64,000 nucleotides of DNA, taken from the NCBI RefSeq assembly GCF_017347605.1, contig NZ_AP024484.1, positions 1,641,501 to 1,705,500 on the forward strand. The letters run 5' to 3'. Under the pieces are notes generated by a model. It searched no databases. It worked only from the letters and a program-made list of their open reading frames with translations, and was not told the origin of the DNA. This DNA is from Prevotella herbatica (GTDB lineage Bacteria > Bacteroidota > Bacteroidia > Bacteroidales > Bacteroidaceae). How positions within the stretch are numbered: position 1 is the stretch's first letter; the number at the start of each line of letters is the position of its first letter. The position numbers and the translations under genes were made by a program. Shown here piece by piece: positions 38,153-45,864 of the stretch.

Positions 38153-38634
38153 ATTTTTAATTGTTGAATCATTTTTTTTCTTGCCGATGAAAGCATCGTC
38201 CTTATGGATCTTATCGGAATGCCTGTTATGGAAACAATCTCTTCATTCTCCATTCCTTGCTGTCGCATCAGCATGAGTCGTCGTTCTGATCGTGGCAGAT
38301 GACTGATAGCTTGTTCGATTATTTGCTTTTGTTCCTCAGCCATTAGGTGGGCGTTTGTAGACTCTCCACTTTGCAAGTCACAAGTATTCTCATTTAGAGA
38401 AGCTGAGGCTCGAAGCTTTTGTTTTCTCCATTTGCTCACACAAAGGTTCTTTGTCGCAATTATAGCGAGGCTTCTTACTTGCTCATTCAGGTCATTTCGT
38501 TTCATCCATAGCTTCATAAGAACTTCTTGTATGGTGTCTTCAGCTTCATCTTTGTTGTGGAAGAAGTTGAAAGCTACCTTATACAAGATAGGTCTAAGCT
38601 CACGGATTAGATTTTCGAAATTTTCTGTTGTCAT
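38149..38634 (-). CDS. ECF RNA polymerase sigma factor
   Basis: A 161-residue sigma-70 family protein. Region 2 is at about 8-75 (YKVAFNFFHNKDEAEDTIQE, VLMKLWMKRNDL) and region 4 at about 105-160 (AISHLPRSERRLMLMRQQGM, EIVSITGIPIRSIRTMLSSA). There is no region 1 or 3, as in ECF factors. First gene of a four-gene operon with an anti-sigma-like gene and two secreted proteins. Confidence 0.93.
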   Translation of the reverse strand: MTTENFENLIRELRPILYKVAFNFFHNKDEAEDTIQEVLMKLWMKRNDLNEQVRSLAIIATKNLCVSKWRKQKLRASASLNENTCDLQSGESTNAHLMAEEQKQIIEQAISHLPRSERRLMLMRQQGMENEEIVSITGIPIRSIRTMLSSARKKMIQQLKI

Positions 38635-38942
38635 ACAATTAGAATACGCATTAAAATTAAATCGTCAAGTGGTAAAAGTGGTATTTTTATTAAAAATATG
38701 AATTTTAGCTTTTCAATTGAGCACAAAGTTACTAAAAACTATCTAATAAGGATAGAGTATTAGATGAAAGTTATCAAACTTAGACAATCTAGATTTGTAA
38801 ATGAAAAATATTAAAGAGTATACATGTGTGTATACTCTTTTATAATAAATATATAACTGTGGCAAGTGACAGTTTTCCATCAAGATTGCTTCTGCTAATT
38901 TATATCTAGTGACACTCTCTGTTTGTAGTTTTTGCAATAAAG
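38635..38942. other. Intergenic region with terminator and sigma promoter
   Basis: No gene. It contains a minus-strand -7 box, TAACTTTG (38724-38731), before the sigma gene and the terminator at 38813-38840. Confidence 0.6.
38813..38840 (-). terminator. Terminator of the ABC exporter operon
   Basis: A perfect 12-bp palindrome, AAAGAGTATACA/TGTATACTCTTT, with a 4-base loop and AT-rich flanks on both sides. Confidence 0.75.
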
Positions 38943-39617
38943 TTATAATTCCACCTGATCCATAACCTGACCATCATACAGATTAATTATACGATCGGCA
39001 TAGCTGGCATCATGTTGCGAGTGGGTTACCATGATAATTGTAGTGCCCTGTTGATGCAATCCTTGTAGTATATTCATGACTTCGTTGCTGTTTTTTGAGT
39101 CAAGATTGCCTGTCGGTTCATCAGCGAGGATAATTTCTGGATTAGTAATGATGGCGCGCGCAATGGCTACTCTTTGCTGTTGACCGCCTGAAAGTTGATT
39201 TGGGAAGTGCCTCCGACGATGCGACATCTGCATTTTGTCCATCAAAGCTTCAACCCGCAACTTGCGTTCCTTATTGGTAATATCCATATAGAGTAGGGGG
39301 AGTTCTATGTTCTCAAACACATTGAGATCATCAATGAGGTTGAAACTTTGGAAAACAAAACCAATGAGACCCTTGCGAATGTCTGTTCTCTCATTCTCGC
39401 TCAAGGTAGTAACATCCCTGTTGTTGAGTATGAATGTACCATCAGTTGGATTGTCGAGCAATCCTAGAATATTCAGTAATGTTGATTTTCCACAACCTGA
39501 TGGTCCCATTATTGCAACAAATTCTCCTTGTTTCACTTCTAAATTAACTTCACGTAGTGCCCAAGTTTCTATTTCTTCGGAACAGAATACTTTCTTTATA
39601 TTTGATAACTGTATCAT
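38943..39617 (-). CDS. ABC transporter ATP-binding protein (MacB/LolD type)
   Basis: A 224-residue ATPase. The start MIQLSNIKKVF is used; an ATG eight codons upstream would leave almost no gap to the permease stop. It contains Walker A (GPSGCGKST), Q-loop (GFVFQSFNLIDDL), signature (NQLSGGQQQRVAIARAI), Walker B (IILADEPTGNLD) and the switch His (MVTHSQHD). TGNLDSKN is typical of the MacB/LolD/FtsE branch, whose permeases do not form a channel but push substrates or lipoproteins through the envelope by mechanotransmission. Second gene of the operon. Confidence 0.95.
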   Translation of the reverse strand: MIQLSNIKKVFCSEEIETWALREVNLEVKQGEFVAIMGPSGCGKSTLLNILGLLDNPTDGTFILNNRDVTTLSENERTDIRKGLIGFVFQSFNLIDDLNVFENIELPLLYMDITNKERKLRVEALMDKMQMSHRRRHFPNQLSGGQQQRVAIARAIITNPEIILADEPTGNLDSKNSNEVMNILQGLHQQGTTIIMVTHSQHDASYADRIINLYDGQVMDQVEL

Positions 39618-39642
39618 ATCTTTATTTTTTTTAAATCTCATT

Positions 39643-42066
39643 TTATTCTTTTTTTATAATATCTGCAGGGCTAATCCTTGCGATTTTATATACTTTTTGC
39701 CAGATAGTGACGGCAGTAACAATAGTTATTGTAAGTATACTTATAAAATAATCTGCTAATGCCAATATCATTGCATCTGAATGATAATTATGATGCAATA
39801 CAAATAATATAACTACTGATAGTCCGATAAATCCTGTTAGCATGAATGCAATCAGTAGATTTTTGATATATGGACGACAGAGTTGTTTCGCTATGTCGTG
39901 AGCCTTTGCTCCATTCACTTTGCGGATAGCCATTTCCTTCTGCCTTTCACGAGTTTCAAGTGTAATAGATGAATATACAGTTAGTATAATACTAACAAGA
40001 CTTATCAACACTAACGCAAAACAGAACTGAAGTTGAAAACGGATAATTGCCAGTCCATAAAACCAATATTCATAAGCTGAAGAAATATTGGTGTCAATGT
40101 GAGTAGGGCTTTGCTTGATGACTTGGTGTCTCAACTTATTAATCTCTGTACACATCATCTCGTATTTGCCGTCTTTTGGAAATGCCAATGTTTCCAGTTC
40201 GTCATAATTAATTCTGTCAGCATTAGCCATGTTGATAATCGTAGATGCAGAAATCTGAGGACGAACTATATATAGATTAAATAGGCGCCCCGTCATTCTG
40301 TATATATCTAGCAATGGCGCATAACCCAATTTCACATATTTCCTTTTCTGAAGAATGACAAATCCAGATGGCTTTGCTGTTATACCGAGTTGTTTGCTCA
40401 CCTGAACAGCTTCTGTAGGGAATACATAAACCGGCAATGTGGAAATAGTCTTGCCATTTATATCTACTTTAGAGCTGATATTTTTCTCAATCTTAATATT
40501 CATCAGTTTGAGCAAAGCAGGGTCTAAGACACATGCTGCTCTAGTGCTATCATATTTTATCTCACTTGATGGTGAATATGACATAGCTGGAATAGAATCT
40601 CCAACGCCTTTGTATTTATAGCTATAATCCAACTTAGCCAATCTTCCCACATGTTTTACTGAAGGTAGTTTGTCTAACTCGTTTACATCAAAACTAGTAA
40701 TACGAGCAACTTGTTTATATTGATCTATATCGCCTACAAACTGATAGTTGTGATAGTTCAAAATGAGAGCGATAGATGTTATTAACACGAAGAAAAAAAC
40801 GATTGTAGTCACAAAAAACTGCACCACCTGCATGGCATTCTTCCATCGAGATTTATGGTTGTAACTTTTACATGAAGACTTTCTAAATGAAAAATGAGCC
40901 ACCTTGAGTACAGATATCCAGATAATGAGTAATGATATGATTAAGGTAATGATAGCCACCCATGTCTCTATCTTGAATAACGAGAATATATCAGGATAAA
41001 TCTTGTAGCCTATTTCAGTGAATGCCATCTTTGGTACCATGTATTCATCAAATCCTATAGTAAGACAAATTGCACAAATCAATACGAATATAAAGGTGAT
41101 AAACAATTCTGTAGTCAGTAGCATTATAAGGTGAATAGGTTTTGCACCATTACATCTGCGGAGTGTCATCTCTCGCTTGCGAATGTGAAACATCTGGAGT
41201 TGAATCTTGAGGTAACCAGTTAGTCCGATGATAAGTATGCTAGCCCCAAGGAATAAGGCAAAGGTGCAAATTACGGCTAATCTACACATATTATCTCTAT
41301 ATTGAGGAAAAATAGATAATTTGTCTCTGGGTATTTTTTGAGCTGCTTCTTTAGTGAACTGTTTCTGACTAACTCCATCTTTCAACAATACTTCCAAATT
41401 ACTTATATATAATGCGGAATAATACACAGTATCGCCATTACGGCTTTTCTCCAATGGATACTGATTCCTGCCATCGTTCACAATATAAAGTCCCTCATCG
41501 GCATCAGTATAATTGGTGATGTCGATTACGTCGTCTATCTTACGAGGCTTCTCAAAATTGAGGACCTCATAGCCAATAGAATCTGCCTTGTGTGTGAAAA
41601 ACTGATCGTATTTGCGATATGAGAGTATTGCAGTTCCATTCTTAAGTTTTCCGAATTTCTTACCTGTGATTGCCGAGGTAAAGTGATTACGCTCAAGCCA
41701 GTTAGGACTCACATATCTAAAAGTTCCGGTAAATGAATGCACATTACCTTTATAGTCTTTTATCTTAAAATAACATCTAGATTCATATGTACTATAAACA
41801 AGCGACTTGACGGTAGAGAATTGCTGGAGTTTCTTTAAATTGCCAGTTGTTGTAGCTGTGTCCCCCCTCATAAAAGATACTTTATAAGCGTTGTTGTCTG
41901 CATTCTTGGCAAGATGGTTATTCCATGATGCATTTACACTCCAATACGTAACGGCAAAAAGAACCGTCCCAACGGCAAGACAAAGAATTGATATCAAGTT
42001 TTGGACTTTATTTTTTAAGATGTTTCGCCACCCAACAATAAAGTGATGTTTAAAAAGTAAATTCAT
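39643..42066 (-). CDS. ABC exporter permease of the MacB/FtsX superfamily
   Basis: An 807-residue double-FtsX permease. The start MNLLFKHHFIVGWRNILK is the typical opening; the promoter at 42099-42129 excludes the upstream ATG at 42192. Helix 1 (LISILCLAVGTVLFAVTYW) is followed by a large periplasmic MacB-PCD-like domain, then a first FtsX helix set (FLGASILIIGLTGYLKIQLQ), a second helix 1, another periplasmic domain and the final set with RERQKEMAIRKVNGAKAHDI. The R-x-K-E-M-x-x-R-x-x-x-G-A-K motif occurs in both halves (RKREMTLRRCNGAKPIHLI). Probably exports a small molecule or peptide under control of the divergent two-component pair. Confidence 0.9.
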   Translation of the reverse strand: MNLLFKHHFIVGWRNILKNKVQNLISILCLAVGTVLFAVTYWSVNASWNNHLAKNADNNAYKVSFMRGDTATTTGNLKKLQQFSTVKSLVYSTYESRCYFKIKDYKGNVHSFTGTFRYVSPNWLERNHFTSAITGKKFGKLKNGTAILSYRKYDQFFTHKADSIGYEVLNFEKPRKIDDVIDITNYTDADEGLYIVNDGRNQYPLEKSRNGDTVYYSALYISNLEVLLKDGVSQKQFTKEAAQKIPRDKLSIFPQYRDNMCRLAVICTFALFLGASILIIGLTGYLKIQLQMFHIRKREMTLRRCNGAKPIHLIMLLTTELFITFIFVLICAICLTIGFDEYMVPKMAFTEIGYKIYPDIFSLFKIETWVAIITLIISLLIIWISVLKVAHFSFRKSSCKSYNHKSRWKNAMQVVQFFVTTIVFFFVLITSIALILNYHNYQFVGDIDQYKQVARITSFDVNELDKLPSVKHVGRLAKLDYSYKYKGVGDSIPAMSYSPSSEIKYDSTRAACVLDPALLKLMNIKIEKNISSKVDINGKTISTLPVYVFPTEAVQVSKQLGITAKPSGFVILQKRKYVKLGYAPLLDIYRMTGRLFNLYIVRPQISASTIINMANADRINYDELETLAFPKDGKYEMMCTEINKLRHQVIKQSPTHIDTNISSAYEYWFYGLAIIRFQLQFCFALVLISLVSIILTVYSSITLETRERQKEMAIRKVNGAKAHDIAKQLCRPYIKNLLIAFMLTGFIGLSVVILFVLHHNYHSDAMILALADYFISILTITIVTAVTIWQKVYKIARISPADIIKKE

Positions 42067-42098
42067 TTTTTTATTGGTATTAATTTTTATTGTTGATG

Positions 42099-42129
42099 CA
42101 AAGTTAAAACTGTTTTTCCTATTTGCAAT
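42099..42129 (-). promoter_or_regulatory. Promoter of the exporter operon
   Basis: Minus-strand ATTG-N19-TAACTTTG, 33 bases before the permease ATG. Confidence 0.6.
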
Positions 42130-42255
42130 GTATAATAGTCCTCTCAAATACTGTTTGTATAAAAATAATACACAATGTTGCATGAAAATCATACACTTTT
42201 GAGTTAGCTGGTATGATTTTTCATTTCTCGCATTTCATATTTCATTTATATTGGC

Positions 42256-42263
42256 TAACTTTG
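42256..42263 (+). promoter_or_regulatory. Putative -7 box of the response regulator
   Basis: TAACTTTG ends 5 bases before the ATG at 42269. The mRNA would be almost leaderless. No TTTG at -33. Confidence 0.4.
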
Positions 42264-42268
42264 CGGTT

Positions 42269-42793
42269 ATGAACTCAAATTACCATACCTTATTAGTCGT
42301 TGATGATAACCCCGCAATACTAACTGCCGTGAAAATATGTCTTGCGGGTGTATTTGAGCATATCATCATCCTTTCTAATCCAGAATCTATTTTAGTAACT
42401 CTCCAACAGGAGCATGTAGACGTCATTATGCTTGACATGAATTTTAAACTTGGAGTGAACTCTGGTCAGGAGGGAATGATATGGTTGCAAGCGATTCATC
42501 GTCGTCATGCGAACATACCGGTTGTGCTCGTTACTGCTTATGCTGATGTGAAATTGGCTGTAAGAGGATTGAAAAATGGTGCTTCTGATTTTATTACTAA
42601 ACCATGGGATAATGATGAACTGATTCGAGTACTCAAAGACGCTATAGATAAGAGTAATAATGTTGTATCTCTAGATCAGTTGGAAAAACAGCATGTAAAG
42701 AAAGTTGTGGATACTTGTCATGGTAACATGAGCAAGGCTGCAGACTTGCTTGGTATCACAAGACAGACGCTGTATAATAAATTTAAAAAATAA
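42269..42793 (+). CDS. Response regulator with receiver and Fis-type HTH, no AAA+ domain
   Basis: A 174-residue regulator. The ATG at 42269 is preferred to a TTG six codons upstream that lies in the -7 box. The receiver spans about 6-125: acidic pair in LLVVDDNP, phospho-acceptor Asp in VIMLDMNF, LVTAYAD and FITKPWDND. The C-terminus is a Fis/NtrC-type helix-turn-helix (CHGNMSKAADLLGITRQTLY). NtrC proteins have a sigma-54 AAA+ domain between these parts; here it is absent, as in the RegA/ActR class. Partner of the kinase 13 bases downstream; likely target is the divergent exporter. Confidence 0.92.
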   Translation: MNSNYHTLLVVDDNPAILTAVKICLAGVFEHIIILSNPESILVTLQQEHVDVIMLDMNFKLGVNSGQEGMIWLQAIHRRHANIPVVLVTAYADVKLAVRGLKNGASDFITKPWDNDELIRVLKDAIDKSNNVVSLDQLEKQHVKKVVDTCHGNMSKAADLLGITRQTLYNKFKK

Positions 42794-42806
42794 ATGTGAT
42801 AGTCTA

Positions 42807-43655
42807 ATGATGATAGTTTATCTAATTTTGATTTTTGTAGCGTTTGCACTAGTTGCAATTTCGACCTACCATCATCAGTGTCTACTTCGTGATAGAGCTC
42901 AGATGATGCGTGATGCTATTCGTTTTCATGATTTCACATTCCGTCTGCCAACTCGTCGTTTACTTTTTGGTGAACGTGCATTGCAGGACGCACTAAATGA
43001 AATGGGAAAAGAGATTCAGAAGCTAGAGGCACATAATGAAATTGAATCATGGCAACGCCTTACCCGTGTACTCACCCATGAAATTATGAATGCCGCAACA
43101 CCTATTCAGAGCATTAGTCAGGCTTATCTCAGTAATCCTAAAATTAAGGATTCCCCTTACGAAGACGGTATTAACGCCATTTATAATACAAGTTCAGGTC
43201 TTACAACCTTTGTAGATAGCTATCGTAAACTCACTCAATTGCAAGAACCTGTGCCTACTGATGTTAACCTTTCAGAATTTGTTCATAAACTATCTGCTCT
43301 CTATCCTGATATTGTATGGAACATTGATGTTGCAACATCGGCTATCTTCAATATCGACGAAAATCTGCTTCGTCAAGTATTTCTCAACCTTATTAAGAAT
43401 GCCATAGAGGCAGGTGCAAAGAATATTGCCATCAATTACAATGGAAGTTTGATAATTAGTAATGATGGTCATATAATTCCTGATGAATCTCGCAAGGAGA
43501 TTTTTATTCCTTTCTTCACAACAAAAAGCACAGGATCTGGCATTGGACTTGCTCTCTCACGTCAAATTCTAATGATGCAAGGTTACATGCTCTCACTTGA
43601 TGACCATTCCCAGCATGGCTACAATGTAACTTTTGTGATAGAAAAGGATTTGTAA
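42807..43655 (+). CDS. Sensor histidine kinase
   Basis: A 282-residue membrane-bound kinase. The start MMIVYLILIFVAFALVA is used because it follows the regulator stop by 13 bases and opens with a membrane helix. A short linker leads to the H-box RVLTHEIMNAATPIQSI (His about 91), the HEIxN form seen in NtrB-like kinases. The HATPase domain has FLNLIKNAIEAGA (N-box), ISNDGHIIP, IFIPFFTTKSTGSGIGLALS (F and G boxes). No periplasmic sensing domain; only one membrane helix is present, so the signal may come through a partner such as the exporter. Confidence 0.9.
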   Translation: MMIVYLILIFVAFALVAISTYHHQCLLRDRAQMMRDAIRFHDFTFRLPTRRLLFGERALQDALNEMGKEIQKLEAHNEIESWQRLTRVLTHEIMNAATPIQSISQAYLSNPKIKDSPYEDGINAIYNTSSGLTTFVDSYRKLTQLQEPVPTDVNLSEFVHKLSALYPDIVWNIDVATSAIFNIDENLLRQVFLNLIKNAIEAGAKNIAINYNGSLIISNDGHIIPDESRKEIFIPFFTTKSTGSGIGLALSRQILMMQGYMLSLDDHSQHGYNVTFVIEKDL

Positions 43656-43798
43656 TCATTAGAGTTTTTGCTAACATTTAGGTTGTTTTTCAAGAAGATC
43701 ATAAAAAACACCTCATGATGTCACCTTTTTGTAACCAATCTTGTTATATAGATGAATCGGTTCAAAACTAAACAAGAAGTATAACATATAAAAATATA

Positions 43799-44260
43799 AT
43801 GATTATGAATAGTGTACAGGTCATGCCCATGATTGTAAGTTTGGGTGTTTGTGTGGTCCTCCCAATAGTTATCGTTGCTTTGTCACAGAAGCACAAGCTT
43901 GAATCAGAGAAAAACCGCAAGGATATCATTCTGGCAGCCCTTGAGAAAAATTCCAATATCAATGTGGAGGAATTGGTGAGAAAGATGAATAAGCCAGATA
44001 AACTGATTAAGGAGAAGTTGCTAAGAAAATTCCAGTGGGGTATTCTCACAAGTATCATAGGGGTGGGGTTTGTTGTTTTAAGTTCTATCATGGGTTATGC
44101 AGGAGGATTTATTACAGACAATATACAATTTCTTGGTATCAGTGGCGCAGTGCTTTTGGCTATTGGCGTAGCGTTCCTTCTTACCTACTTCTACGGCAAG
44201 AAAATGCTTTCAAAAGAGATGGAGGCTGAAGAAAAAAATATGCAGCAAGGCAATCTGTAA
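43799..44260 (+). CDS. DUF6249-like membrane protein in ECF operon
   Basis: A 153-residue protein: membrane helix at about 7-28, a charged cytoplasmic segment (KLESEKNRKDIILAALEKNS) and two more helices at about 84-105 and 110-132. The arrangement helix - EKxRK helix - two helices resembles DUF6249 proteins that accompany ECF sigma genes in Bacteroidetes. Its stop overlaps the sigma ATG by one base (TAATG). Function unknown; a regulatory link to the sigma factor is inferred from the coupling. Confidence 0.75.
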   Translation: MIMNSVQVMPMIVSLGVCVVLPIVIVALSQKHKLESEKNRKDIILAALEKNSNINVEELVRKMNKPDKLIKEKLLRKFQWGILTSIIGVGFVVLSSIMGYAGGFITDNIQFLGISGAVLLAIGVAFLLTYFYGKKMLSKEMEAEEKNMQQGNL

Positions 44261-44736
44261 TGACACGAGAAAAGTTTATTGTATTGGTGCAGAGTGAGCA
44301 AGGGGCATTGCGCAGCTTCTTGCTTGCCTTGTGTTGTGGCAACCAGGCTGATGCTGATGACATAGCACAGGATGCTTTGGTCAAGGCATATCTCTCTTTG
44401 GGGAGTTATCGTGAGAAGGGTAAGTTCCGATCTTGGCTCTTCAAAATAGCTCACAATACCTTTATTAACCACAAGGTGAGCAATAGAACTTTTGAAAGCA
44501 TAGAAGCAACAAAAGGAATTACGGCTACTTCCTCCGCAGATACAGCCTTCCAGCATCAGGAACTTTACATGGCACTTGGAACATTGCCTGCAAAAGAACG
44601 TTCTGCTATAGTAATGTATTATATGCATGGCTATTCCATTAAGGAAATAGCTGCCATCACCGATATATCGGAAGATGCAATCAAGAAACAATTGTCACGT
44701 GGTCGTGATAAGTTAAAAGAAAAATTAAAATTATGA
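44260..44736 (+). CDS. ECF RNA polymerase sigma factor
   Basis: A 158-residue sigma-70 protein with region 2 (LCCGNQADADDIAQDALVKA, KFRSWLFKIAHNTFINHK) and region 4 (ALGTLPAKERSAIVMYYMHG, SIKEIAAITDISEDAIKKQL, SRGRDKLKEKL). It is translationally coupled to the upstream membrane protein and, by ATGA, to the downstream one. Confidence 0.94.
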   Translation: MTREKFIVLVQSEQGALRSFLLALCCGNQADADDIAQDALVKAYLSLGSYREKGKFRSWLFKIAHNTFINHKVSNRTFESIEATKGITATSSADTAFQHQELYMALGTLPAKERSAIVMYYMHGYSIKEIAAITDISEDAIKKQLSRGRDKLKEKLKL

Positions 44737-45137
44737 CAAAAGATAGAGCACTTGAGGATTTGTTCCTTGCAGCAAAACCATCGTTTGACAATACTGATCA
44801 GTTTATGCCCTCACTTATTAAGCGGCTTGATGCGGTGGAATATCTGAAACAACACGAGGAGGCTTGCATTCGTCGCTATCGATATGGAATGATTGCTGCT
44901 TTTGTATTGGGCATAGTTTGTGGAGGTATTATACTTGCTATAATACTATCTATGCCAGCAAATAGGCCTCTAATAAAATTTGATGTTGAAAGTGGATTTC
45001 TATTTACCATTTTTCAGCAGTCGAGAATTATAGCTACGGTATTTCTCTCAGGACTTATTTGCTTTTTTATTATTAGTGTTATAAATGCTCTTAATGAAAT
45101 AATTAGCATGAAAGAAATGCTACCGTTTTATAAATAA
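44733..45137 (+). CDS. Small two-helix membrane protein downstream of ECF sigma
   Basis: A 134-residue protein with a cytoplasmic N-terminus (LEDLFLAAKPSFDNTDQFMP) and two membrane helices at about 49-71 and 94-117. The first 45 residues have the look of a sigma-binding anti-sigma segment, and the ATG overlaps the sigma stop, so it is the best candidate for the anti-sigma factor of this module (inference). No zinc motif. Confidence 0.7.
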   Translation: MTKDRALEDLFLAAKPSFDNTDQFMPSLIKRLDAVEYLKQHEEACIRRYRYGMIAAFVLGIVCGGIILAIILSMPANRPLIKFDVESGFLFTIFQQSRIIATVFLSGLICFFIISVINALNEIISMKEMLPFYK

Positions 45138-45463
45138 AAAGCTGCTGCTGGCTAAAGAAAATAAATGGCTAGCAGTATTTGTTTTTTCCCTTGGCCAAAT
45201 CTTCTGTCTCATTTTGTTTTAGAGCATGGATTTATATAAATAATTTTACTATAATTTGTTGAATATCAGTAATTTTTAGAATTACTTGAAGTGTTAGAAA
45301 ATACAACTTTATTCTAGTTTAATAGGGATGAAATCTAATGGAATTATACTTGTTCGAAAGGTGTAGAGTATGTAAAATGTATAAGAAATGTTTTCTTGTA
45401 TTGAAGATACCTTGTTCGCTATAGCAAAAAAAAGGAGTTACAATAATGTAACTCCTTTTATTG
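45138..45463. other. Intergenic region before tRNA-Met
   Basis: AT-rich, no gene. The only clear structure is the tRNA terminator at 45430-45459. Confidence 0.6.
45430..45459 (-). terminator. Terminator of tRNA-Met
   Basis: AAAAGGAGTTAC/GTAACTCCTTTT, 6-base loop, followed by T8 on the minus strand. Same stem as at 20854-20881. Confidence 0.85.
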
Positions 45464-45537
45464 TGGACCAGCCTGGGCTTGAACCAGGGACCTCCAGATT
45501 ATGAGTCTGTTGCTCTAACCAACTGAGCTACAAGTCC
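45464..45537 (-). tRNA. tRNA-Met (anticodon CAT)
   Basis: A 74-base cloverleaf: acceptor GGACTTG/CTGGTCC with discriminator A, D-arm GCTC...GAGC, anticodon loop CTCATAA, T-arm CCTGG/CCAGG with TTCAAGC. CCA is not encoded. The D-loop (AGTTGGTTA) is that of elongator tRNA-Met; tRNA-Ile2, which also has CAT, is less likely. Two stem mismatches (T6-T67 and A27-G43) are seen. Confidence 0.9.
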
Positions 45538-45556
45538 TGAATTTTGAATTCGGATG

Positions 45557-45588
45557 CAAAGATAGTGCCTTTTGTGCAAATTACCAAA
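45557..45588 (-). promoter_or_regulatory. tRNA-Met promoter
   Basis: Minus-strand TTTG-N20-TATCTTTG; the -7 box ends 19 bases before the mature tRNA. Confidence 0.8.
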
Positions 45589-45704
45589 TATTTTTTGAAA
45601 AATTTACGTAATCATATAATGTATTCTTATGTTCTGCCGTGCTTATATCATGCAACAAAATGAAGTAACGTCTTGAACAATAAGTATAAAAAGTATTTTT
45701 TTAT

Positions 45705-45735
45705 TTTGCTTTTCCGCAAGCTTGGTGTACCTTTG
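45705..45735 (+). promoter_or_regulatory. Upstream consensus promoter of the P-type ATPase
   Basis: TTTG-N19-TACCTTTG. It would give a leader of about 120 bases that includes repeat copy B with its own -7 box. Confidence 0.7.
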
Positions 45736-45766
45736 CAGAGTTTGGTAGATCTGCTCTCATTTGCAG

Positions 45767-45849
45767 TATCTTTAAATAAGATAAGGCTGCATTCGGCATA
45801 ACATTCAAGTAAAAACTTGATGATTCTGCTCTCATTTGCACTATCTTTG
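45767..45849 (+). repeat. Dispersed promoter-bearing repeat, copy B
   Basis: It matches copy A (20663-20749, opposite strand). The central word is GGCATAACATTCAAGTAAA and the end is TATCTTTG (45842-45849), a -7 box 15 bases before the ATPase start. CTGCTCTCATTTGCA followed by TATCTTT occurs twice here (45751 and 45826). Confidence 0.75.
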
Positions 45850-45864
45850 CATAAAATAGAATTT

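Larger units (their letters stand above)
45538..45864. other. Divergent promoter region tRNA-Met / P-type ATPase
   Basis: It holds the tRNA promoter, a consensus plus-strand promoter and repeat copy B. No gene. Confidence 0.65.

Noticed and set aside
45464..45537. tRNA-Ile2 (lysidine-modified CAT anticodon)
   Set aside because: D-loop and variable region are like elongator tRNA-Met; acceptor stem lacks the G-rich Ile2 pattern.
45817..45864. Upstream start of the P-type ATPase
   Set aside because: These 16 codons lie in the repeated promoter element and contain the -7 box, so they are not expected to be translated from that promoter.
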